A stretch of DNA of 64,000 nt. It comes from an uncultured Desulfovibrionaceae bacterium (GTDB taxonomy: Bacteria > Desulfobacterota > Desulfovibrionia > Desulfovibrionales > Desulfovibrionaceae). Made by a program: the position numbers and the translations under genes. Shown here in pieces: positions 9,938 to 17,944 of this stretch (the first letter of the stretch is position 1; every line of letters begins with the position of its first letter). Location of the stretch: positions 62,001 to 126,000 of the forward strand of contig CASGAP010000003.1 of assembly GCA_949299515.1 (NCBI GenBank). The letters are read 5' to 3'. The notes below the pieces were generated by a model. The model saw nothing but the letters and a program-made list of their open reading frames with translations. It ran no database searches and had not been told where the DNA came from.

Positions 9938-9970
9938 ATAAAGACCGCCTGTTTTGTGGGCGGTCTTTAT
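9938..9970. terminator. Bidirectional terminator between acs and ilvD
   Basis: Perfect 12-bp inverted repeat (9938-9949 with 9959-9970, arm ATAAAGACCGCC) with a 9-base loop between two convergent genes. T-rich arms make it usable in both directions. Confidence 0.8.
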
Positions 9971-10028
9971 GTGTTATAAATTTGAGTTGGATTTGCGGGA
10001 GAATATCTGAAACGTCACCGCAAAATTA

Positions 10029-11693
10029 TTAATCTTTTTTATAAACGGCACCTGTGGCGGCAGAGGTAACCAGTTTTGCGTAACGCCGCAGAACAGGGGT
10101 TTTTGCCTTTGGCTGGGGAGCCTGATAGCTTTCGGCGCGTTTGGCGAGTTCTTCTTCGCTGACAAGAAGTTCCAGCGTTCTGGAAGGAATATCGAGTTTG
10201 ATTTGGTCGCCGGTTTGGATAAGCCTGATGGGGCCGCCTTCTGCCGCTTCGGGGCTGATGTGGCCAATGGCTGCGCCGCGGGTTGCACCGCTGAAACGGC
10301 CGTCGGTGATAAGCATGACATCTTTATCCAGTCCCATACCTGCAATGGCGGAAGTGGGGCCGAGCATTTCGCGCATTCCGGGGCCGCCTTTGGGGCCTTC
10401 GTAGCGGATAACAACACAGTCGCCTTTTTGGATTTTGCCGCTTAAAATTGCCTGCATGGCGTCTTCTTCGCGGTCAAATACTCGGGCGGTGGTTGTTCTT
10501 GAGCGCATTTCCGCAGCTACGGCGCTTTGTTTTACCACGGCGCCGAGCGGTGCGATATTGCCGTGCAGAATGGCAATGCCGCCCTGTTCGGAATACGGAT
10601 TGTTAATGGGGCGGATTACTTCGTGATCCAGTACACGGATATTGTTTTCTTCAATATTTTGTTTAAGGGTTTTGCCGGTTACGGTCATAACGTCGCCGTA
10701 TACCAAATCTTTTTTGAGAAGCTCGCTGATAACGGCAGGCACGCCCCCTGCTCTTTGCAGGTCTTCCACAATGTGATGTTTGCCTGCCGGAGAGAGTTTG
10801 CAGAGGTTGGGGGTGACGCGGCTTACGCTGTCAAAGATGTCGAGGGTAAGGGAAAGTTCCGCTTCGGAGAATACGGCCGGAAGATGCAGGACTGTGTTGG
10901 TGCTGCCGCCGAGAGCCATGTCAATAGCCACTGCGTTGTGCACGGATTTTTCCGTTACAATGTCGCGCGGGCAGATATTTTTTTCCACAAGTTCCATGAT
11001 CTGTTCGCCGGCTTCCTTGGCAAGGCGTATGCGCTGGGCGGATACGGCAGGTATGGTGCCGTTGCCCGGCAGGGCGAGCCCTATGGCTTCGGAAAGGCAG
11101 TTCATGGTATTGGCCGTAAACATACCGGAACAGGAACCGCAGCCGGGGCAGGCGCTTTCTTCAACATGACAGAGTTCTTTGTCGTCGATTTGTCCGGCAT
11201 TGTATTTGCCTACGGCTTCAAATACGCTGTTTAAGTCTGTGGCATTGGGGCCGGCCATCATGGGGCCGCCTGAAACCAAAATTGCGGGAATGTTGAGGCG
11301 AAGGGCAGCCATAAGCATACCGGGAACGCATTTATCGCAGTTGGGGATAAGCACTAATCCGTCAAAAGGATGTGCCATGGCCATAATTTCTATGGAGTCG
11401 GCTATAAGCTCGCGTGAGGGCAGGGAATAGCGCATACCTTCATGGTTCATGGCAATACCGTCGCAGACGGCAATAGCGGGAAATTCAATAGGAGTGCCGC
11501 CGGCAGCCCGGACTCCGGCTTTAACTGCTTCGGCAATTTGGCCTAAATGGATATGGCCGGGAACTATTTCGTTGGCAGCATTGACAACGCCGATAAGCGG
11601 GCGTTCGATTTCTTTTCTGGTAAGTCCCAAAGCGGAAAGCAAGGAGCGGTGTGCGGCACGCTCTTTGCCTTTTTTCATAATATCACTACGCAT
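10029..11693 (-). CDS. ilvD: Dihydroxy-acid dehydratase IlvD
   Basis: 554 aa. Dehydrates dihydroxy acids to 2-keto acids in valine, leucine and isoleucine synthesis; an iron-sulfur enzyme. Seen: [14 protein letters not shown] and [18 protein letters not shown], which hold the cluster cysteines, and [20 protein letters not shown] near the C-terminus. A long in-frame extension upstream is only read-through of the SRP RNA region and is rejected; an AGAGGAG site supports the ATG at 11693. No T-box or leader peptide was seen upstream. No other branched-chain gene is in the window. Confidence 0.95.
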   Translation of the reverse strand: MRSDIMKKGKERAAHRSLLSALGLTRKEIERPLIGVVNAANEIVPGHIHLGQIAEAVKAGVRAAGGTPIEFPAIAVCDGIAMNHEGMRYSLPSRELIADSIEIMAMAHPFDGLVLIPNCDKCVPGMLMAALRLNIPAILVSGGPMMAGPNATDLNSVFEAVGKYNAGQIDDKELCHVEESACPGCGSCSGMFTANTMNCLSEAIGLALPGNGTIPAVSAQRIRLAKEAGEQIMELVEKNICPRDIVTEKSVHNAVAIDMALGGSTNTVLHLPAVFSEAELSLTLDIFDSVSRVTPNLCKLSPAGKHHIVEDLQRAGGVPAVISELLKKDLVYGDVMTVTGKTLKQNIEENNIRVLDHEVIRPINNPYSEQGGIAILHGNIAPLGAVVKQSAVAAEMRSRTTTARVFDREEDAMQAILSGKIQKGDCVVIRYEGPKGGPGMREMLGPTSAIAGMGLDKDVMLITDGRFSGATRGAAIGHISPEAAEGGPIRLIQTGDQIKLDIPSRTLELLVSEEELAKRAESYQAPQPKAKTPVLRRYAKLVTSAATGAVYKKD

Positions 11694-11761
11694 AGTGCTC
11701 TCCTCTGAAAAATGATTTTGTATTGTACGGGTTTTGCATTTTAAATCAATAGGAAAATATA

Positions 11762-11794
11762 CAAAAAAAAGGCACAAATTTCTTTGTGCCTTTT
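11762..11794 (-). terminator. Terminator of the SRP RNA gene
   Basis: Perfect 12-bp hairpin (arms 11767-11778 and 11783-11794, loop of 4) immediately 3' of the RNA, followed on the minus strand by a T-rich run. Confidence 0.8.
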
Positions 11795-11879
11795 GGGAAC
11801 CGGACACCCAATAACAACCGTTACCGTTGCTTCCTTTCGGATCTGGCGGGGTTGGCGGCGTTACCGCCGTCCGGTTTCC
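11795..11879 (-). ncRNA. ffs: Signal recognition particle RNA, small bacterial type (4.5S)
   Basis: About 85 nt. On the minus strand the tip reads GCCAGATCCGAAAGGAAGCA, matching the conserved SRP domain IV with its tetraloop and the Ffh-binding internal loops. The ends (GGAAACCGGAC and GTCCGGTTCCC) pair to close the long hairpin. It binds Ffh to guide co-translational targeting of membrane proteins. It has its own -35/-10 promoter directly upstream and its own hairpin terminator, so it is an independent unit between secG and ilvD. Exact ends are inferred from pairing. Confidence 0.93.
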
Positions 11880-11888
11880 GATGACATC

Positions 11889-11917
11889 ACTATATACGAG
11901 GGAAAAGTGGTTGTCAA
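11889..11917 (-). promoter_or_regulatory. Sigma-70-type promoter of ffs
   Basis: Minus strand: TTGACA at 11917-11912, 17-base spacer, TATAGT at 11894-11889, ending about 9 bases before the RNA start. Near-consensus, as expected for a stable RNA. Confidence 0.8.
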
Positions 11918-11932
11918 GGTTTTGTTTAAAAC

Positions 11933-11960
11933 AAAAAAGCCTTATTGCTAAGGCTTTTTT
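11933..11960 (-). terminator. Terminator of secG
   Basis: Perfect 12-bp arms (11933-11944 and 11949-11960, AAAAAAGCCTTA type) with a TTGC loop, placed 16 bases after the secG stop codon. The outer T-run gives a classical intrinsic terminator. Confidence 0.8.
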
Positions 11961-11976
11961 ACTTATGTACCGAAAA

Positions 11977-12453
11977 TTAATTCTGAGCGGCTTCAGTTTG
12001 TGCAGCGGCATTTTCCGCTTGGTCTGCTTTGTCTGCCGGAGCAGGGGCTTGCGCCGGTTTTGCTTCGGCTGCGCCTGTGTCGGCTTTGTCGGCATTTTCA
12101 GTGTTTTTGTCGAGAATTTCGGAAGCTGCTTTTGTTTCTTCCGGAACGTCCTGAACGGAAACCGGAGCGGGTGCTGCGGGTACGGTTTCTTCAAATTGTA
12201 CGTCCAAAACGGAAGAAGCGTCATTTTTGCTTGCGGTGAGTATGTTGTAACCTAAAGAAGTAACAACGAACATAACGGCCAGAAAAGCGGTAAGCTTGAC
12301 CAAAATGCCGCCTGCGCCTTGGCTGCCGAATACGGAACTGTTTCCGCCGCCGCCGAAAATAACCCCCATTCCTTCACGGCCGGACTGCAAAAGAATAAGA
12401 ACAATCAATACGATACAAACTAAAATATGAAGAACTAAAATACCTGACTGCAC
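11977..12453 (-). CDS. secG: Preprotein translocase subunit SecG
   Basis: 158 aa. SecG is the small accessory subunit of the SecYEG channel in the inner membrane. Seen: helix 1 (about 4-23), the conserved [16 protein letters not shown] stretch, then [16 protein letters not shown] and helix 2 (about 52-72), all typical. The family is usually 70-110 aa; here a hydrophilic tail of about 80 residues rich in Ala, Pro, Glu and Lys follows, a common feature of deltaproteobacterial SecG. Lies downstream of tpiA on the same strand with 125 bases between them, so it may be in the same transcript. Confidence 0.92.
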   Translation of the reverse strand: MQSGILVLHILVCIVLIVLILLQSGREGMGVIFGGGGNSSVFGSQGAGGILVKLTAFLAVMFVVTSLGYNILTASKNDASSVLDVQFEETVPAAPAPVSVQDVPEETKAASEILDKNTENADKADTGAAEAKPAQAPAPADKADQAENAAAQTEAAQN

Positions 12454-12578
12454 AAGTAGCTCCTTATAATGGCATTACACCTTTCATTTTATCACGCAGA
12501 GTAGTATTAACGCATATTTAAATTTTTGCAAGAAAAAAATGCGGTTATCGAAAAAAATGCGGAATGTCCGCGCACCGT

Positions 12579-13334
12579 TTATGCGCAGATGATTTTTGCG
12601 AAGCTGTCTGCTTTGAGGGAAGCGCCGCCCACAAGAAGTCCGTCTACGTTTTCAAGTTTGAGAATTTCCGCGGCATTTTCCGGTTTTACGCTGCCGCCGT
12701 ATAAAATTCTGGTCTGAAAAACAGATGTGCCGATGATGTCTTTTAAAAGTTCGCGGATTATGGCATGGGCTTCGATGATGTCTTCGCTGCCTGCGGTTTT
12801 GCCCGTACCTATGGCCCATACGGGTTCGTACGCTACGACAAGCCGTTCCGGGCTGAGCGGGGTGGGCAGTTTGGCAAGGGTTTGGTTGAGCTGTTCGGAA
12901 AGAACATCGTACAGTCTGCCTGCTTCCCGTTCTTCAAGGGTTTCGCCTACGCAGGCCACAACATTAAGGCCGCTGGCAAGGGCAAAGCTGGTTTTTTGTC
13001 CGACAAAGGCATTGTCTTCTTTTATGATGTGCCTGCGTTCGGAGTGGCCGGTGAGAACCCAGGAGGCGCCGGCGTCAAGTATCATGGAAGGAGAAACTTC
13101 TCCTGTATAGGCGCCGTCTTTGGCAGGGTAAACGTCCTGCGCTCCGAACTGCAGAACGGTGTTTTCCGGTGCGGCGTGAATGCTCGCTTCCAGGCTGATA
13201 AATGAGGGGAATATGATGACTTCGCGTTTTTCGGGAAGCGTATTGTTTAAAATAGCTGAAAGTTCCTGTACGGTTTGTGCGGCTTCTTGAGAGTTTTTAT
13301 TCATTTTCCAGTTGGCAGCTATGATTTTTTTCAT
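12579..13334 (-). CDS. tpiA: Triosephosphate isomerase
   Basis: 251 aa glycolytic enzyme interconverting dihydroxyacetone phosphate and glyceraldehyde 3-phosphate. Seen: NWKMN with Lys10, the catalytic His97 in GHSERRH, catalytic Glu170 in AYEPVWAIGTGKT and the phosphate-binding YGGSV near the C-terminus. A start six codons further upstream is possible, but a GGAGG site lies just before the ATG at 13334. Divergent from the Sua5/YrdC gene across a 130-base gap that must hold both promoters. Confidence 0.95.
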   Translation of the reverse strand: MKKIIAANWKMNKNSQEAAQTVQELSAILNNTLPEKREVIIFPSFISLEASIHAAPENTVLQFGAQDVYPAKDGAYTGEVSPSMILDAGASWVLTGHSERRHIIKEDNAFVGQKTSFALASGLNVVACVGETLEEREAGRLYDVLSEQLNQTLAKLPTPLSPERLVVAYEPVWAIGTGKTAGSEDIIEAHAIIRELLKDIIGTSVFQTRILYGGSVKPENAAEILKLENVDGLLVGGASLKADSFAKIICA

Positions 13335-13464
13335 ATAATCCTCCGAATGCAAAACATAACGATATATTATAGTTTAAAAATAAAAAAATTGCAAAGACAT
13401 AATTGGACCTTTAAAACTTTGACAGAAAAATTGCCAGGGGTTATATTTGCGCATGAGGTGAAGT

Positions 13465-14088
13465 ATGCAAAACCTAAGTTTAGAAAGTGCGGTTTCCGTA
13501 TTAAAGAATGAGGGTATACTTATTTATCCTACGGAAACTTTTTACGGAATTGGGTGCAGAATTTCTTCGGAAAAAGCGATTTCTTCCGTTTTTCAGATAA
13601 AAAAGCGCTTGCTGGCTTTGCCGCTGCCTGCCATTGTCAGTGATTTGGAACAGGTTTTTGCCTGCACGCAGCTTAACGCCTCCCTAGTGCGGGACGTAGA
13701 GGAGTTGGCGGTGCAGTTTTGGCCAGGGCCGCTGACCTTTATTTTGCCTGCCAGAAAAAGCGTATCCCCGCTTTTGACGGGCGGAACCAATGCCATAGCG
13801 CTGCGGCTCAGTTCCCACCCGATTGCTGCGGCTCTTGCCAAGGCTGTCGGGGAACCTATTGTTTCAAGCAGTGCCAATATCAGCGGAAAGGCTCCTGTTT
13901 CCGATTTTAAGGAGCTTGATGCGGAGCTGCTTTCCCATGCGGACGGATATGTTGATTTGCCGCCTTCACCTATGGGCGGAGCCGCTTCCACGCTGATTGA
14001 ACTTAAAGGCGATAAAATAGTGAAAGTGCTGCGCGAAGGCGCGGTATCTTCCGACAGCATAAAAGAATACGGTTTTGCCGTATTATAG
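13465..14088 (+). CDS. Sua5/YciO/YrdC family protein, probable threonylcarbamoyl-AMP synthase
   Basis: 207 aa. The family makes threonylcarbamoyl-AMP from threonine, bicarbonate and ATP, the first step of t6A modification at tRNA position 37. Seen: YPTETFYGIGC near residue 22, then the K-R and PLP segment that usually reads KxRPxxxPLP (here IKKRLLALPLPAIV), WPGPLTFILP and SSSANISG. It lacks the extra Sua5 C-terminal domain, so it is the short TsaC-type. An AGGTGA site precedes the ATG at 13465. The next gene, a Nudix hydrolase, starts 8 bases after its stop. Confidence 0.85.
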   Translation: MQNLSLESAVSVLKNEGILIYPTETFYGIGCRISSEKAISSVFQIKKRLLALPLPAIVSDLEQVFACTQLNASLVRDVEELAVQFWPGPLTFILPARKSVSPLLTGGTNAIALRLSSHPIAAALAKAVGEPIVSSSANISGKAPVSDFKELDAELLSHADGYVDLPPSPMGGAASTLIELKGDKIVKVLREGAVSSDSIKEYGFAVL

Positions 14089-14096
14089 AGGATGAT

Positions 14097-14558
14097 ATGA
14101 AAAAATGCCCGTATTGCCGGAAAGATATTTCCAAATATGATAATCCGTATCCTACGGCGGATTGTATTATTTATGACGAACAAAAAGGCATAGTGCTTAT
14201 AGAGCGCAGGAACGAGCCGCACGGTTTTGCGCTGCCCGGCGGATTTGTGGAAACAGGAGAAAGCGTTGAAGACGCCGCAGTACGCGAAATGAAGGAAGAA
14301 ACAGGGCTTGACGTCGAACTGCTGGGTATTGTGGGCGTTTATTCCAAGCCTGACCGCGATCCCAGATTTCATACCCTGACTGTAACCTATGCGGCAAAAG
14401 CCAAAAATCCCGATGCCATTATGGCAGGGGACGATGCTTCCAATGCCCATTTCAGGAAATTGGACGAAATGCCGCATTTATGTTTTGATCACGATACGGC
14501 TGTGCTGCATTTCAAAGAATATCTGCAGGGGAAACGGCCTTTGCTGCCTATAGATTAA
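14097..14558 (+). CDS. Nudix hydrolase
   Basis: 153 aa. Nudix enzymes cleave nucleoside diphosphates linked to another moiety. Seen: an N-terminal CPYCRKDISKYDNPYPT segment, a common leader in this subgroup, and a full Nudix box from GGFVETGE to REMKEETGLD (about residues 43-65). The substrate cannot be read from the sequence; ADP-ribose or damaged nucleotides are typical for this subgroup. It follows the Sua5/YrdC gene by 8 bases, so the two are likely co-transcribed and end at the hairpin at 14583-14610. Confidence 0.88.
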   Translation: MKKCPYCRKDISKYDNPYPTADCIIYDEQKGIVLIERRNEPHGFALPGGFVETGESVEDAAVREMKEETGLDVELLGIVGVYSKPDRDPRFHTLTVTYAAKAKNPDAIMAGDDASNAHFRKLDEMPHLCFDHDTAVLHFKEYLQGKRPLLPID

Positions 14559-14582
14559 AATACTGCGCAAAGTGTTAAATAT

Positions 14583-14610
14583 AAAAAAAGCCCTTTTCAG
14601 GGCTTTTTTT
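14583..14610. terminator. Bidirectional terminator, Nudix / rubrerythrin
   Basis: Arms of 11 bp (14583-14593 and 14600-14610, A7GCCC with GGGCT7) with a 6-base loop lie between convergent genes. Confidence 0.8.
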
Positions 14611-14633
14611 ATATTTCATTTCAGGATGTTCTA

Positions 14634-15122
14634 TTAGCCAACAGTATAGAAGTTAGCAGCAGGTGCCATACATACCGGGCAGGGTTCGCTCATCGGGCCT
14701 TCGTGGGTGTAGCCGCATACGGGACAGATGTAGAATTCAGCGCCTTGCAGTTCGTTGTTGGCAGCTTTTTTGTAGAGGTTTGCGTGGCATTCTTCTACTT
14801 CGTTTACGAAGCCCATGTATTTTGCGATGGCGGTTTGGCCTTCTTCATTGGCTTCTTTAATCATTTCAGGATACATTTTGGTGAATTCGTAAGTTTCGCC
14901 GCCGATAGCGTCTTGGAGGTTGGCGGCAGTGTCGCCGATTTTGCCGGCATTGCGCAGGTGGGCGTGAGCGTGAATGGTTTCAGCTTCGGCAGCAGCGCGG
15001 AAAAGTTTTGCTACCATGGTGAGACCTTCTTTGTCAGCTTGTTTTGCATAAGCAAGATATTTACGGTTGGCTTGGGATTCACCGGCAAATGCAGCCATAA
15101 GATTTTCTTGGGTTTTAGACAT
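14634..15122 (-). CDS. rbr: Rubrerythrin
   Basis: 162 aa. Cytoplasmic non-haem iron peroxidase that reduces hydrogen peroxide in anaerobes. Seen: a ferritin-like four-helix domain (1-130) with Glu/His ligands in FAGESQANRKYLAY, EAETIHAHAH and NEVEECHA, then a C-terminal rubredoxin-like site CPVCG plus CPVC in the last 30 residues. It is a short rubrerythrin, without an N-terminal rubredoxin. The upstream region holds a 15-base palindrome (15161-15175), a candidate operator. Monocistronic: hairpin behind, unrelated gene in front. Confidence 0.94.
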   Translation of the reverse strand: MSKTQENLMAAFAGESQANRKYLAYAKQADKEGLTMVAKLFRAAAEAETIHAHAHLRNAGKIGDTAANLQDAIGGETYEFTKMYPEMIKEANEEGQTAIAKYMGFVNEVEECHANLYKKAANNELQGAEFYICPVCGYTHEGPMSEPCPVCMAPAANFYTVG

Positions 15123-15160
15123 AATAGTTTCTCCTTCTTATTTGTATTGTGGGTTCTTAT

Positions 15161-15175
15161 TAGGAACAATTCCTA
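15161..15175. promoter_or_regulatory. Palindromic candidate operator of rubrerythrin
   Basis: TAGGAA-CAA-TTCCTA, perfect 6-bp arms, 39 bases before the rubrerythrin start. Peroxide-stress genes are often under PerR/Fur-type control; assigning this site to such a regulator is inference. Confidence 0.4.
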
Positions 15176-15234
15176 TTTAACTATTTTCTTTTCTCTTGTA
15201 AAGCATTTTTTTTAAGATTTCAGATGATTTTACA

Positions 15235-15909
15235 TTAACTACCTAGGATTATAGTATTTAAAATTTTAATTTTACCGTTGCAGGCATTTGTGAATGCAGA
15301 AGAAAAGGCTTCGGCCTGTGCGGAAGGCAGTTCGATTTCATAAATTATGTTTTCCTGAAAATCTTCTTGGATAATTTTGGCGTCAAAGAGCGGCAAATGA
15401 TAATGCAGCAGATTGATATGCTCGTATCCGCAGGAAAGGGCTATTCTGGCATAAATAATTTTGTCCGCAACCGGCAGAATTTCCATGGCATCGGCAACAG
15501 AACCCTGATAGGCTTTGACAAGTCCGCCTGTACCCAGTTTTATGCCGCCGAAATATCGCGTAACCACGGCAACGACTTCCCCTACTTCGGCGTGCAGCAG
15601 TATATTCAGCATGGGTTTGCCTGCCGTTCCATGGGGTTCTCCGTTGTCGGACTGGCCTATATGGGCGGTGTCTTTGGGCGCTCCGACGGCGTAGGCATAG
15701 CAGTTATGGGTTGCGTCGGGAAATTCCCGGCATATTCTGTCGATAAATTGCTTTGCGCTTTCTTTGGAATTGGCATGGCCTATGCTTGTAATAAAAATGC
15801 TTTTTTTAATTTCTTCCTGTCTGCGGAAGCAATAGTCAGACGGCAGGGGAAAGGGCGTGTGTTCGTCACAGATTTTCAGCGCTGGCACTTTGTATAATAT
15901 GTTCGGCAT
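15235..15909 (-). CDS. YigZ/IMPACT family protein
   Basis: 224 aa. Members of this family resemble the translation regulator IMPACT; the bacterial role is poorly defined. Seen: SIFITSIGHANSKESAKQFI, then HNCYAYAVG, the highly conserved DNGEPHGTAGKPML and VVAVVTRYFGGIKLGTGGLV, followed by a smaller C-terminal domain. The start at 15909 lies just behind a hairpin and lacks a clear ribosome site; an earlier start overlapping the upstream gene (up to 16029) cannot be excluded, but family members begin near this point. Function remains open, family call is strong. Confidence 0.88.
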   Translation of the reverse strand: MPNILYKVPALKICDEHTPFPLPSDYCFRRQEEIKKSIFITSIGHANSKESAKQFIDRICREFPDATHNCYAYAVGAPKDTAHIGQSDNGEPHGTAGKPMLNILLHAEVGEVVAVVTRYFGGIKLGTGGLVKAYQGSVADAMEILPVADKIIYARIALSCGYEHINLLHYHLPLFDAKIIQEDFQENIIYEIELPSAQAEAFSSAFTNACNGKIKILNTIILGS

Positions 15910-15913
15910 AACG

Positions 15914-15938
15914 AGAAAAAGCCCATAAACGGGCTTTG
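15914..15938 (-). terminator. Hairpin between zinc-ribbon gene and yigZ-type gene
   Basis: Minus strand AAAGCCC-GTTTAT-GGGCTTT followed by TTC lies directly after the stop codon at 15939. Looks like a short intrinsic terminator or attenuator separating the two genes. Confidence 0.5.
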
Positions 15939-16736
15939 TTATTGTTTTTGTATGTCTTCCGGTTTTTCGGCGGAAATGATTTTTATGTTGAAGTTGGCAG
16001 CGTTCTGCGGCGGATTGTAAAATACGCACATGAACGGCGTGCTGGCACCGGGACTTATGTTGGTGTTTTTTTGCATGATATCAAGGTTGTTGTTGAGGTT
16101 CTGCTCAAGTTCTTCCTGATTTAATACCTGCAGCTGGAAAAGGGAAAGCGTGGTTCCGGCTATTTGCTTTTTGGTGATGAGCATTTCGCCGCTTTCGCTG
16201 TAAAGGGAACATTCTACCTGTACAAAACCGCGCGGTTCGTCAAAGCCGTTCACGACTTTTCCTTCGATAACGGTCAGGGTGCCTACTTTGTCGTTGGGCA
16301 TGGTGTATTGGCGCAGGCCTTGAATCTGCAGCAGTTTAACTTTTTCCGTAAGTTCTTCTATGCGTTTGTTTTCGGCTTCTATCTGGGCCTGGATTTCCGC
16401 TTTGTCTTTGCTGAAGAATTTTTCTTTTATGGGATTGAGGTAATCGGTAAAAGACCATAAAATGGATACAAAGCAGACGGAAGCAAAAAATATAATTGCC
16501 AATATGCGGGCAAGAACACTTTTTTTCCTGACAGGCTTATCGTTGGCAAAAGGCGTATCAAGATCAATGCGGGGAGACGGTTCGGGCTGCGGTACGGTTT
16601 CCGTTTCGTCAAATTCATACTGCGTGTCTTTGACGGCAAAAACCGTTTTGCAGATAGAGCAGCGCAGTTTTTGTTCAATATTGTTCGTATTCGGCAGTTT
16701 GAACACGCTTTTGCAGTTCGGGCACGTTACAAGCAT
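15939..16736 (-). CDS. Zinc-ribbon (MJ0042-type) membrane protein with DUF3426-like domain
   Basis: 265 aa. Seen: an N-terminal zinc ribbon CPNCKSVF and RCSICKTVF (residues 5-35), an acidic/Pro-rich linker, one membrane helix (about 78-98), a short coiled coil (about 115-140) and a C-terminal domain in the style of DUF3426 that would lie outside the inner membrane. The architecture is common in Desulfovibrio-type and other proteobacterial genomes; the role is unknown. It lies 17 bases downstream of hpt, so both are probably on one transcript, ended by the hairpin just behind the stop. Confidence 0.8.
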   Translation of the reverse strand: MLVTCPNCKSVFKLPNTNNIEQKLRCSICKTVFAVKDTQYEFDETETVPQPEPSPRIDLDTPFANDKPVRKKSVLARILAIIFFASVCFVSILWSFTDYLNPIKEKFFSKDKAEIQAQIEAENKRIEELTEKVKLLQIQGLRQYTMPNDKVGTLTVIEGKVVNGFDEPRGFVQVECSLYSESGEMLITKKQIAGTTLSLFQLQVLNQEELEQNLNNNLDIMQKNTNISPGASTPFMCVFYNPPQNAANFNIKIISAEKPEDIQKQ

Positions 16737-16753
16737 AGTGTATTCCTGATGCG

Positions 16754-17272
16754 TTATAGTTCTAATTCGTTAATGCTGGCAAGGGAGCGGTATTTTTCCG
16801 CATAATCGAGACCGTAGCCCACAAGAAAGCCGTCATTGATATAGAAGCCGACAAAGTCAATGGAAATGGATTTTTCCCGTCTGGCTTTTTTGCTGAGCAG
16901 GGTGGCAACTTTTACGCTTTTGGCTTTTCTGGCCGCAAGCTGGTTCAGCAGAAATTCCATGGTCAGGCCGGTATCGATGATGTCCTCGACGATAAGGACG
17001 TGTTTTCCTTCCACATTAAGCTCGATATCCTTGGTAAAGGAAATGGTATGGGAAGATGTGTCGCTGTTTCCGTAGCTTGCCACACGCACAAAGTCGACTT
17101 CGTGCGGACAGCTGATACTTCTGACCAAATCGCTGAAAAAGAGAAACGCTCCTTTAAGGGTACAGATAACGACGAGCGGTTCACCTTGGTAAACCTGGGA
17201 AATTTCTTTGCCTAATTCTTTAACGCGGTTCTGAATTTCTTGTTCGGAAATAACTTCTTTTAACGTATGCAT
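16754..17272 (-). CDS. hpt: Hypoxanthine phosphoribosyltransferase
   Basis: 172 aa purine salvage enzyme joining hypoxanthine or guanine to PRPP. Seen: the loop TLKGAFLFFSDLVR and the PRPP-binding VLIVEDIIDTGLTM (about 95-108), with KKARREKSISIDFVG following as in the family. Length is normal. The ATG at 17272 precedes the usual LISEQEIQNRVKELG-type beginning. Co-directional with the thioredoxin-like gene upstream (93-base gap) and the zinc-ribbon gene downstream (17 bases). Confidence 0.93.
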   Translation of the reverse strand: MHTLKEVISEQEIQNRVKELGKEISQVYQGEPLVVICTLKGAFLFFSDLVRSISCPHEVDFVRVASYGNSDTSSHTISFTKDIELNVEGKHVLIVEDIIDTGLTMEFLLNQLAARKAKSVKVATLLSKKARREKSISIDFVGFYINDGFLVGYGLDYAEKYRSLASINELEL

Positions 17273-17365
17273 GGCAGCCTCATAAATAAGTGGTTTGCTT
17301 AAAAATCGTTTATAATAAGCGTGTTTGTTGTAAAAACGGTTAAAACGGACAGACAGTCTGGACGG

Positions 17366-17833
17366 TTAGTTTAATAGACCGTATTCCACAAGTTCCGTAA
17401 GCCGTGATTCGGGTATGGAGCCCGGAGAGGCATAAACGGCTTTGCCGTTTTTACTGTAAATGAGGTTAAACGGTATGCTCTGGATAGAGAAAAAGCCCTG
17501 AATGTCGCCTGTGCTGTCGTGATATGTATTGTAGTTTATGCCGGCTTTTTGATTGAACTCCTGCATGATTTCTTTGCTCTCGTCGAGATTGACGGCAATA
17601 ATTTTCACGGTGTCTTCGGAAAATTTGTTTCTGATATTGATAAGATGCGGAATTTCTTCACGGCACGGCGGGCACCATGACGCGTAGAAATTGACAATAA
17701 CTACTTGTTTTCCTTTGCAGGCCGCAATGCTGTCCAGCAGGTCGGTGCTTGTGCGTATGTCCCCGGCAAAAGTTTGGGCTGCCGTCATGGCAAGAAAAAT
17801 CAGGCAGACAGCGAGGGTTTTTATAAATTTCAT
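17366..17833 (-). CDS. Periplasmic thioredoxin-like protein (TlpA/ResA type)
   Basis: 155 aa. Seen: a signal peptide (about 1-22, hydrophobic core LAVCLIFLAM, cleavage after TFA), then a thioredoxin fold with the active site WCPPC in VNFYASWCPPCREEIPH. This points to a thiol-disulfide oxidoreductase acting in the periplasm, probably as a reductant. A longer reading upstream is rejected since an AAGGA site lies before the ATG at 17833 and the signal peptide starts there. Stands between metH and hpt on the same strand; no cytochrome maturation genes are nearby. Confidence 0.88.
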   Translation of the reverse strand: MKFIKTLAVCLIFLAMTAAQTFAGDIRTSTDLLDSIAACKGKQVVIVNFYASWCPPCREEIPHLINIRNKFSEDTVKIIAVNLDESKEIMQEFNQKAGINYNTYHDSTGDIQGFFSIQSIPFNLIYSKNGKAVYASPGSIPESRLTELVEYGLLN

Positions 17834-17944
17834 GCAAAATCCTTTTTGTATTCTTTTTTTATGCATATAATAAGTATAAAAAATTTGCAATGCGAAAAAC
17901 GGGCAATTTTGCATTTGTGCCGTTTGCGGGCTGTGAATTGTCCG

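Noticed and set aside
13593..14477. 294-codon minus-strand frame across two genes
   Set aside because: Covers the Sua5/YrdC and Nudix genes in antisense; both of those have clear family motifs.
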